This document shows positions 54,352-64,000 of a stretch of DNA of 64,000 bases, in pieces (within the stretch, counting starts at the first letter, position 1; the number at the start of each line of letters is the position of its first letter). A model generated the notes under the pieces. It did no database searches, had not been told where the DNA came from, and saw nothing but the letters and a program-made list of their open reading frames with translations. The stretch is from Clavaria fumosa (Eukaryota > Basidiomycota > Agaricomycetes > Agaricales > Clavariaceae), in the NCBI GenBank assembly GCA_951802425.1, contig OX637806.1, positions 620,001-684,000 of the forward strand. The letters are read 5' to 3'. The translations under genes and the position numbers were made by a program.

Positions 54352-57300
54352 ATGGACCAAGAGTCGTCTCAATCTCCCCGTCGCTCTCAACGCGAAAAGA
54401 AACAAGCAAAACCTTTCGTGTCAGGTAATGTACCCAGGCTCCATAATAGAGATAAAATTGAAACAGATGCTCAACACCAACGCTCGACCCAAACCCAGTC
54501 CCGACAATCTATCACAAACGCAAACGCGCGCCCATTGATACCGAAGGCGATGCCCCACACGAGCGCACTTCCGATGACAACGACGAGGACGAGGATGTAC
54601 CCTCGGCCACCGACGACGACGACGTGGCCAGCGGGGATGAGTTCGCAACACCCGCCTCGAAACTCAAGCTCTCCCCCGTAGCCAAGAAAGCCAAAGCCAA
54701 AGCTTCCCAGCACGTTAAAAAACCACGCGGCGCACCCTCAGCTACGCAAAAGGCACCCAAGGCCGATGCCCGCAAGCCGAAGAGGAAAGGAAAAGCTGCA
54801 GAAGTAGCAGGAGGGGGCGATGATGTCGTGTTCGACGCTGCCAAAGTCTTTGCTGAGGCCAAAATCAATGGCGACAATCGGCTCTTCAGTGCGCCGTTCT
54901 TATAACGTTGCGATGGGCGCTTCGTAGGCTCACGCCTCCTATCCCATCCCAGACACGCTACTGAATCCTTCAGCTGCGCTGCAATCTACAGCGGAAGACT
55001 TTCTCGACTCGCTAGTTCAGAACCCTGAAGTTGCGCAAGCCGAGATCATGAACTGCATCTTCAGGTCATGCGGCTGCAACGATTCGGTTGACGCGGACCA
55101 AGTAGTCGATTATGACGGCGTCCTCGACGCGTTGGACAATTTTACTGAAGTCCTTAAACAGGTAGGTGCCATTTCTGGTCATGTAACAAGTTCTGAACTG
55201 CAACAAATGCTAAACAGGACAACTCCCCTGTATACCCACTTACGTCCAAGCTCCCCGCCTTCAAAAAGTTCCGCAAGTCTCTCTCCGAGCTGCTCGAGCG
55301 GCTTACCGTCTCGTCCGCCGAGCTCGGTTCGCTGTACAACACGGACCTCATGATGACACTGCAGACGTGGGTGATCGCCATGTCCTCATCACAGATCCGT
55401 AGCTTCCGACACACTGCGACCGTTATCGCGCTTGAGGTCGAGACCGCCCTTTGTGCCGTCGCTGCTGCCGTCGAGAAAGAGGCTGACACCGTTCGCCGCC
55501 AGAAAGAAGGCGAGAAGAAACGCAAGGCTGCCGGAAAAGCACCCTCCGTGCGAGAGAAGGAGCTCGATACCAAGGCGAAGGATATACGTGCGCGCCGCAC
55601 AAAACTAACTGAGTTCATCAAGGAGTTTGTGGACGGGTGCGATACCCTCCGCCACTTTCGACACGCGTTGTTTAACTTTTACCCTTTTAGCGTCTTCGTT
55701 CATCGGTATCGTGACCTCGACCCGACCATTCGTGCCGAGTGTGTCAAAGCGCTTGGGCGGTGGTTCAAAAGCTACCCCGCACACTTCCTCGACAGCGCCT
55801 ATCTGAGGTATGTCGGATGGGTTCTCTCTGACCCGAGCACCCCCGTGCGTTTAGAGGCCGTTCGCGCGCTTGCCGGCGGCGTTTACGCATATCCTCAACA
55901 TCATGCGTCTGCAGAGCAGCGCACTGTTGCGGGTGTGGCGCTCTTCACGGAGCGCTTCAAACCGCGCATGCTCGAGATGGCAGGCGCGGACACCGACCTC
56001 GGCGTGCGCGTCGCGGTGATCCATGCCTTGCGGCTCATTGACGCGCACGCGCGCACCACCCACGCCGCCAACGCGCCAACGCTCCTACTGGACGACGACG
56101 AGCGCGAGGCACTCTGTCTATTGTTGTTCGACGACGAGCCGCGCGTGCGGCGCGCGGTGGGCGAGGTTGCGCGTGGCGTGTGGGCGGATCTCGTGGACGA
56201 GCGTTTGGCAGGGCGGAATGTAAAAGCTGGTGTGCCTGTGGAAGCAAGGGAGAGACGGTATACGGGTGCCAAGGCACTGTGCGCGCTCCTCGTGCAGTGG
56301 AACCGGGTACTTGATACGCGGGATGGCGGCGCCAACGAGGAGCAGGAGCCTGAGGGCGACACTGACGGCGGTGACCCACGCACTCGGCGGGCACGGTGGC
56401 TGCACGCCGTGTCCTCGTCGGCGGCAGCGGCAGCCGCGAGTGCGGTAGTGAACGCAGGCGCGGGACCTTCAAAAAAGAGCCGGATGGCGTTGGCAGTGGA
56501 TGCGCTGTGCGAAGAGACGATGGACGCCGCGGCCGGAGGCGTGAGCTTGAGCGCGATGGTGCGCGACTGGGAGGCATTGTTGGACATGCTAGTGATGGAC
56601 CACTCGCCTGCGCTCGAGGACGAAGCAATTAGGCCTGGGCGCCGGCGCCGACGGGCTAATGGGCTCAGTGTTACTGTTGAGTTACCTGCAACTGCGGCTC
56701 GAAAGGAAGATGCGGTGGTGGATGAGGCGTGGCGGCTTGAGGAAGACGAGGAAGACGTTTTGCTAGAGGTGTTTGTCGCTGTGTTGCAGAGGCTGAAAGC
56801 GCATAGTGGTAGTGTATCCAAGAAGGTATGGTGTCCCAAGGGATTTCTTGCATGTCTTCTGATCATATACTGGTATCTTTTCAAACAAGGGCGAAGACGA
56901 CACGGTCATGTCAGACGTCACTCGCGCCTTGATAAAAGGCTTGCCAAGACTCTTCATGATGTATCAAACTGACGAAGACCGGATCGCCAATGTCCTGCTC
57001 ATTCCTCCATTACTCAATTTGGGTCTATATGTGGAGATGCGAGCGATCCCGGTGCGCTCCACATCGTTTATTTATTTTCCCAGCCCGATTCACCAATCCC
57101 AAGGCCTACGCCGCGCTTTGGGACGACGTGAAAAAGCAGTTCCTCTCGCATACAAATATGGAAGTGCTCTCGCATGCGGTTGCGTGCATCCGGTGCTTCA
57201 TGATGGAGGATACACCAAGCAATAGCATGAGCGGCAGCATCAGTCTCGCCAACACGAACAGCACGAAGATTCTCGAGCTTGAGGACGCGCTCTCGACCGC

Positions 57301-59670
57301 GCTACGCCGCGATGCCATCGCGGGGCGCGACGAGCTCGAGGTCGCGTCATTCACCGAGGACGAAGTGCGTGTTCTCGGCGTCGTGTGCACACGTCTCGCG
57401 GTCCTCGCTGGCTCGCGCAACATGACGGCTTGGATTGAAGAAGACGAAGGTGGGAAGCAGAGCAGTGCCTGGGATATCATTAGCGCTCTGGTCGAACGTG
57501 GGCGTCTAGGGTATAAGGAGGAAGAGCATGTACGATTTTCTCTGTTAAGGATTGAGATTGATTCGGTGAATAGGGTTACTGACTGTTGGTGCAGATGATC
57601 GACCAAGCGCTCAATCTACTCAACTTGCACATCATCTGGAAGGCTCGCGGGCTGACAAATGCCACTGAACCATCGCAGGAAGAAATTCGGTATCGGGAGA
57701 CGCTAAGAGCGCAGAGAGACTCGCTCTTCGAATGTCTCATGGAATATGCAGTGGGTACGCAGTCGAACACCGCTGATGGCGTAAAGCGATCGGTACGGGC
57801 AAACTCTCCATTCCCGTCTCCCAAAGCACTGAATTGATGTTTTGTGACCCCCAGGCGTTCCAGATCCTGCTGAATTTACATGTCCTGTTCTGCCAGACAC
57901 AGGTCAATGCGGTCGATGGCCGTCCGCTGCCCACCGCGGCCCTTGCTCTTACACTGTCGGACGAAATGCAGTACCGGTGCGCTGGGTACATTCAAGCCGA
58001 GATCGAGCGCTATGCGGAGGAGATCGACGCTGTTGGACCTGGGCATCCTGATCAACAGAACATCGAGGACCACCAAAGCAGCGAAGAGGGGCAGGAGGAG
58101 CAACAAGAGGGTCGGCGGGACAAGACAGGGCTGCAGGAGACAAGACGGGTCAAATCTGCTAAGGGTAAGCAGGCAGCGCGAGACGCACATACAGGTTCGT
58201 GATTCATTTCCGTTGTGCCCGTGGGCAACGAATTGACTATTTTCGGGAAACTTACGCATGTCTTCTTCCCTTCCAAAACCAGACCGAAGAATACCCACCC
58301 GGGCGCGCCTCGAGCAGGAGTACATGTTCATTGGTGTCATAGCGACATTCCTCCGTGCTGTGCGTGCAGGCGTCATTCAAGTGCGGCACGGTGCAGTACT
58401 TCTGGCACATTATGGGCGCCTGGGCCCCGCATTTGACGGGTGTGCCAAAATTATCGTCGATATGCTCCGCGAGGAGGGAATGTACAACAACAACGGGGAA
58501 CTTGTAGTCCTTGTCGTCACCCACGCCATCCGAGAGGCACGTTTTGCAGCGTCTTTCTCTGTCCGGCATTCCATGCTGACATATATTTTCTTGATAGTCA
58601 TTCGCTCTGGTGCTGGACCGCGTCGTCCATGACGAGTCGCATGCCATGGCTCTCGCCAAGCTTCTATCCTCATGCTTCATCGTCCGGGGCGTGCAACTAT
58701 CCGTCGTCCGGCGCCTAGACAGCCAATACGTCGTGCAAATTCATAACAACCTCGTCACATGGATCGGAAAGCGAATTGCGGGCTACGAGGCGAGCAAGCA
58801 GAAGAAGCCTCGCAACACTGCCATTGGTTTCTTTAGGGTGTTGATATTGCTGTCGGGTATGATTGACCCTAGAGATGCTCTCATTGTGTACGAACTTTTG
58901 CACTCTTCCCGTCTCATATGATCTCAGCACTTAGACTGACTGACTGTGGTCCCTCCCAATAGCAAAGCGCACCTGGATCAAGTCTTAGCCAAGGCCAAAG
59001 TAGAAGCACTACCTACTTCCAAAATCTGGGAACCGCTGCGAGCGTATGAGAAGAAGCTCGGCTCGAGTATGAAAGACAAAAGTGGTTATCTCTCCTCCCC
59101 GCATAGATCACCATTTCTGACATTTTGATACTAGCTGCGGGTAGAAAAGGACGCAAGGCTAAAGGTGCCCAAGAGGGTGGTCAGTCGGCAACCAGCGACG
59201 AAAGCGAAGTGGATTATCTGCTGAACACCGAGGCACATGCCGCCGCCCCGCCACTGCAACCTAAACCTAAGGGCACACGACGGTCAGCGCGCATTGCCAA
59301 ATCCGACGGTGCTCGCACGGATGCGGAGGACGCAGGTGTCCCCGCACCTGAGGCTGAAGACACGATGGCGGAAACGCCCTCACCGCTCAAGTCCCAAAGT
59401 CGCACACAGCCACGCATGGCGCATAAGTCTTCCCCGCGCAAGCCCCGGCCTGATTCTGCAACCGAGCCTTCGGTCGAAGGAGGGTCTTCACCAGCTTCGC
59501 CGGAGCGCCTCAACGGAGTCACGCCAGTGCCATCACCAGGTAAGAAACGAATACGCGCGAGTTCGGAGAGCAGGCAGAGCGATGGCTCCGGCGCCGGCCA
59601 CGCCGAGGATCAGGTTGCGGCTGCCAGACCTGTGATAGAGTTACAGATACGAAAGCGGGTGCGCCACTAA
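54352..59670 (+). CDS. PSC3: Cohesin STAG/SCC3-type subunit
   Basis: Thirteen exons (54352-54424, 54499-54888, 54953-55161, 55218-55636, 55691-56825, 56890-57051, 57104-57529, 57595-57792, 57855-58194, 58283-58536, 58598-58887, 58963-59081, 59135-59670) close in frame to 1,516 residues. A disordered Lys-rich N-terminus precedes the conserved core: SAALQSTAEDFLDSL, CGCNDSVDADQVVDYDGVLDALDNF, and the STAG signature VFVHRYRDLDPTIRAECVKALGRWF then YLRYVGWVLSD. HEAT-like helices follow to ~1,300 and a Lys/Ser/Pro-rich tail ends IRKRVRH. STAG/Scc3 proteins bind the kleisin Rad21/Scc1 and DNA and are needed for sister-chromatid cohesion. Intron 10 appears to use a GC donor (58537). Symbol by analogy with fission yeast. 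Confidence 0.93.
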
Positions 59671-59895
59671 CATGGCTTTCCTTCGGATGATTATTGCTAT
59701 GGAATTTCTTTGCTATGCTGTGTACGAAGGCGAGCTAATGACATCACTTTCCGACTGATACTGGTGTGGGGAATGTTCCTCGAGTGCATACTACCAAATT
59801 GTGATATAATATTGTCTTGGAGAAATCCTCGAGAAGATAAAATTATTGGGATCATGGGAGTGTATATCGATAATTGAACTGATTGAGCAGCGCCG
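59671..59895. other. Convergent 3' spacer
   Basis: 225 bp between the ends of the cohesin gene and the minus-strand coiled-coil gene. AT-rich, consistent with two 3' untranslated regions; no gene. Confidence 0.5.
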
Positions 59896-62800
59896 TCAAG
59901 CTAGATCTTGGGCCATAAATGATGGAGAGAGTTGTCCTAAGGTGAAATCGGAAATGGCTCGCGTATGTAGCGGGCGAATGGGGGAACGTGTCTCAGTCAA
60001 AGAACGAGAGCGCGGGCGTCCATGAGAAGGCTCTGGCATGAGCATCTCGCCGAATCCTTTACCGATTGCTCCCGTGGAGGTCTCCGGAGAGGAAAAGGAT
60101 GACAACCGATCTATAGAAACGATAACAGGGGTGGTGACATGAGCTAAGAGAGTAGAGGAGCCGGAACAAAATAAAAGTAACTGACCACGGGATCTGCGAT
60201 CGAAATCCGCAGCGGCAATTAGCAACGGCATTGGGGGAACCGGTGGCACATCATCCTGCAGGCCGCCAGAAGGCGTCAAGCTGCCGCTGGCCGCAGACGA
60301 CCGCAGGCTTCTGCGCGAGTGTGACTTGCGTAGCCCAGCTTTAGTGGCGATCATGCTCGACTTGCGACTTGCCATAATCATGCTTGATCGTCGACTCAAG
60401 GATGGCGGGTGCCTAGGCGGCGAATGGTCGTCGCGGTTGGGGGTGGCAGACGACTCGGCCAACACCTTGTCGTTGAGCACGTCGAAATCTTCAGCGACGT
60501 CCACAGCCTGCTTCCACGCCTCGTCTCTCTCAGCCTCCAGACTCTCCACCTTTCTTTGCAGCTCCCGGTTCTCGTCGGCTTGCTTTGAGAAGCATTTGTG
60601 TATTTTGTGCAAAGCAATCGCCAGCGCGCTAGCCCAATGGACGTCGCATAAAGACCGCAATTGCGCAAGTTGTGCTTCCACACTATACAACTCCTCCGTG
60701 AGGCTGTCTAGGAGCAAGGAGATCTCCACTATCTCTTTGACATGGTGCATACCAGAGTAGTGATCCTGTCCCGAAAGCTGATTGTGGAGTCTAGACAAGA
60801 TTTGCGACCGCTGCCGCACGCGCAGCTTATAATTGTTCCGGATGTCCAATGATAAGGCTTGCAAACGTTCCACTTCTCTTGGTATCTCTTCTTCAACATG
60901 GTCCGGATATAAGAGACGAATGAAAGAAGGCTCTGCAGATTTCCTGATTGCATTAGACACAGTAGTCTGTAGCTGCTGCTGCGAAAATTCCCAATTCACC
61001 ACGTCCTTCCGGAGCGCCCGCCACTTCTGCGGAGGAACGTGGAATCCAGGGGCAGAAGTCGGAATCGAAAGGCGTGGTCGTTGCGAACCGCTTGTGCTGC
61101 CGTTGGAATTGGTACTACTGCTGGTATGGGCGGGGACTCCAACCACGGTAGCGCTACTGGTTGAGGATATCGTCGAATCATTCGACTCATTCCGCGACCG
61201 CCAAGGGGTAGTCCCAGAAAATTCCAGTGGTTGGATCGGACCGCGCGGACCAAGGGGTACCCGTGGCCTATTCCTTACGCGGCTCGGCGAGCTATCCGGC
61301 GTATGCAAGGGTAAGCCCCTCGCGCGGATGTTCAGGGGAGGCACAACGCTCATGTCGAACTGTTCCTGTCGAGTATGCACCACAGAGTCATACGGCGGAG
61401 GCGCCTGACCAAAAGGCACATCTGATGCGGACGCATCGGACGGGAGTCTGGCATGCGAGAAGTTTGTGGATGGCCCAAAGGTAGCAGGCGGGTCAGGAGT
61501 GCGAGGCAGGACGCGAGGCAGGTGGAGGCTCGGCGCTGGAGAGGACGTAAGTGGTGGCGCCTTGAGGGGTGGGCTCTCCGTCAGTGGCTGACGGAGTGTG
61601 GGTGAAGGCGAGCGGCTGCGACTTCCATTTGATGGCACAGGCGTGGCTATCTCCAACACGCGCTGTAGGGACGCGCCCACTATTCCAGGCGGAGCCTGAG
61701 GCAACTGGCTTATCAGTGACTCTTCCGATCCCTTTTCTTGTTGCCGTTGCTCATCAAGAAGCTTGACTCCGACACCAGCAAGGTCAGCGGCCGCCTGAGA
61801 GAGCTGTCGTCGGATATGGCCAGGCCGCGCTTCGACGGCAGAGGTGGCCGCTCTGGACAACATCACGTTCTGCGCTAAGGAAGTACGCAGCGTACCCCTC
61901 GTGCTCGACCCGTTCGACGACACAGACTGACGAGCAGCCGGGGTGTCTCCGCCGGTGGTAGCGGCGACGGAGGAAATAGAGGGTGTATCGTTGCTCTGCC
62001 TCTGCCTCGCCGGCGGTGAGAAGACGGGGCTGAACTCGTTCGGCGTCTCTGGAAACGTTTGCTGTCTCCCCCCACTGGACAACGGCGATTCCGCAAGGTC
62101 AAGCGACTCGGGGCTGACGGTTAGATTGTAGGCTCTTGGGTCCTTCGAGTCGCGTACCACCGTTATTGGGTTTGGAATGCTCCCCGCTCGGTTACGCGTG
62201 AGTATTGCCCGTGGTGGAGGGTCATCAAACGTGGAGGTGCCTGCGGGGTCTGAGGTAGTAGTAGGGGCGGCTGCAGCGGGGGCAACGATCGCGGTAGTGC
62301 CCATGCTGTTGCAGCGCGTGGGAGGCCGTGAACCATCACCAGCAGAGCTCATGGGTGTTGTGGATGCGGTACCGGAAGATATTCGGCCGGAGGACGCAGT
62401 GGCTGATGAGGTGACTGAGGAGAGGTTACCGGAAGGAGGGAGGAGCAGAGAGGCTGGACGATTGGATGGCAATGGGAGGCGGGGTGCGAATGATTGATCC
62501 CCAAGCGGCGAAGGGCCAAGTACACTACGCCGTTCAGACACCAGGGTCTGACCGAGCAAACCTGAATTAAAAGGGCAAGTGGAATGAAGTCTCAAGCACC
62601 ATTCATTTCCTGTACCACTCACCAATGCGTCCATCAGTGGAGCTGTATCGAGTTCTCCTGACAGGCGAGAGAACATATCGCGTTGCGTCTTGTTGCGACT
62701 CACGCCGTTGACGGAGCGACAGCGAATTTGCTCGTGAAGAGCCCCTGGAGGGGATCGAGCGTGACGACGTGCCAGTTCGCATAGGAGATATGAGCCCGTA

Positions 62801-63981
62801 ATCGTCCAGGACGCTATCGATGTCCCGTTCGGAGCCACTAGACACGGGTGGCGAGACGAGGTCTAGGTTGTACTGGTGTCGAAGCGACTCGAATGTCACT
62901 ACTTCATCGCCGACAGACGAGCCTGCAGCAGCGTCGGAAGACGGTTCCCTCTCCACCGGCCTCTGCGTCTCTGCCATCGCACCCTCGACCCCCTCCAGCT
63001 GCAGCGGCGCCGGCACATTCGCCTGCGCGGCTTTGACTTTCGGCGCTCGCAGAGGCTTTATTGGCAGCAACGGAACCGTTATCGAGGAGGAGGAGCTGGA
63101 GTACGACGATGAAGAGGATGATAGCGCGGCAGAAACAACAGCGGGGACGTTTGGTACTGGCAAATACTCTTGCTGCGTCTTTCCCTTGTGGAGATGGAGG
63201 GGGGCGTCTGTGCGCGACTGGGCAACGAGCGGTTCCACATCCGCGGAGATTTCTGGCGCTATGATGATCTCAATCTTGGTTTCGGACTCGCTCCCCTCTA
63301 CCTGCCGCGGCTCTGTAGACGGCGCAGGCGACAGCTGCTTCGCCTGCATAGAGAACAGGGCTAGTTGCGATGCCGACCGGACAGGGCGGTGGAATGGGAC
63401 AAAGTCTGGCTCCTCGGGCGTGAGCATCACGATATCCCCCCGTCCGATGCGCCAGTCCTTCTTAAGAGGCAGTTCCACGGCGTACGGCTCGTCCGCCCGG
63501 GGCAGCGTAGCCGAGTCCAGTCGCACCCCGCCGCCAGGCCGGCTCCTCAGGGACCCGTGCGGATCAGCGGAGAGAATGAACGTGTTCGCGATCAGCGCCC
63601 GCGCGAGGGCTGTCCCAGAATTTGAGGAACGGCCGTCCGAAACAGTCGAAGGCGAGACTGGCGGAGACTGCGGGAACACCAACAGAGACAGGTGCGAACG
63701 CCCAGCGGGTGGTGATGGCATCGTTGGTATTTTGGGACCCGCCTTGGGGATCTGGATCGGCGCGGGCGGTGCGAGTCTGCGGCTGGGAGCACGCATCTGC
63801 GAGAAAAATAGACCAGAGAAGAGCGATGTAGTGGCTGTGAGATCCTAGAATACTTTCTTCCGCAGTCGTGGGAGCGACGAACCTGGTCTATCCGAGCTTC
63901 GATCGTGTCTTTTGATTGGAAGGAAGAAGAGGTAGAGGGGTTCGTCTGCGATAACTGAGAAGAACCAAATTCCATAGGCAC
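59896..63981 (-). CDS. Large Ser/Pro-rich coiled-coil protein, unrecognised
   Basis: Three exons (63981-63883, 63796-62623, 62561-59896) close in frame to 1,312 residues; an in-frame 42-bp segment with GTCAGT...TAG ends (near 60145-60186) may be a fourth intron. The ATG at 63981 is supported by a phase-0 junction that joins ARIDQ to MRAPSRR. The first ~930 residues are Ser/Pro/Thr-rich and mostly disordered, except a short folded-looking piece (LPLKKDWRIGRGDIVMLTPEEPDFVPF). Residues ~960-1,190 are a conserved-looking helical and coiled-coil region (PPQKWRALRKDVVNWEFSQQQLQ, then ENRELQRKVESLEAERDEAW). An Arg/Ser-rich tail with many potential phosphosites follows. It may be a scaffold or cytoskeletal protein, but I recognise no family. 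A start upstream of the window cannot be excluded. Confidence 0.72.
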
Positions 63982-64000
63982 ATTGTCAACATGTACAAGG

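Overview
The window is nuclear DNA of a filamentous basidiomycete, most likely an Agaricomycete. Genes are dense, carry many short introns (mostly 45-130 bp, GT-AG with CTAAC-like branch sites) and sit about 150-1,300 bp apart. The recognisable proteins (SET1, IRE1, URC4, JIP5, a STAG cohesin subunit, an F-box/WD40 protein) are typical fungal ones, and the transposons are Ty3/gypsy chromoviruses. A 200-base run of N at 41791-41990 is an assembly gap.

Layout. 1-2.3 kb: the possible tail of one gene and a serine-rich single-pass membrane protein (minus). 3.0-15.5 kb: a nested pair of LTR retrotransposons. The outer element (3023-15541, plus) has 579-bp LTRs and a GAGGC target duplication. A second, related element (8057-13952, minus, 305-bp LTRs, CGTAC duplication) sits inside its integrase gene. 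LTR pairs differ by 2 and 1 bases, so both insertions are recent. 15.5-18.1 kb: a palindrome cluster and 38-bp tandem repeat, then an unrecognised gene made of three related modules. 18.5-23.2 kb: SET1 histone H3K4 methyltransferase (minus). 24.5-28.1 kb: a beta-propeller-like protein and URC4 (uracil catabolism). 28.3-32.0 kb: a small acidic protein and a serine-rich two-TM protein. 32.6-36.5 kb: IRE1, sharing a 151-bp divergent promoter with JIP5 (36.6-38.1 kb). 38.9-41.1 kb: an ALDH7-type aldehyde dehydrogenase with an 11-nt microexon. 42.0-47.4 kb: a gene truncated by the gap, and a CCCH zinc-finger protein. 48.6-51.4 kb: an F-box/WD40 protein. 51.7-53.7 kb: cytosolic seryl-tRNA synthetase. 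54.4-59.7 kb: the STAG/SCC3 cohesin subunit. 59.9-64.0 kb: a large coiled-coil protein (minus).

The genes form no single pathway: this is a housekeeping chromosome arm (chromatin, cohesin, unfolded-protein response, translation, ubiquitin ligase) interrupted by a young transposon nest. The most interesting observations are in the retrotransposons. Both elements carry a Tf1-like self-complementary primer site instead of a tRNA site, both carry -1 slippery heptamers at the same distance before the gag stop, and the outer element has a long ATG-less reading frame upstream of gag. The three-module gene beside them is also notable. Exon coordinates were derived by hand from splice consensus and frame continuity; each multi-exon model described as complete closes in frame.
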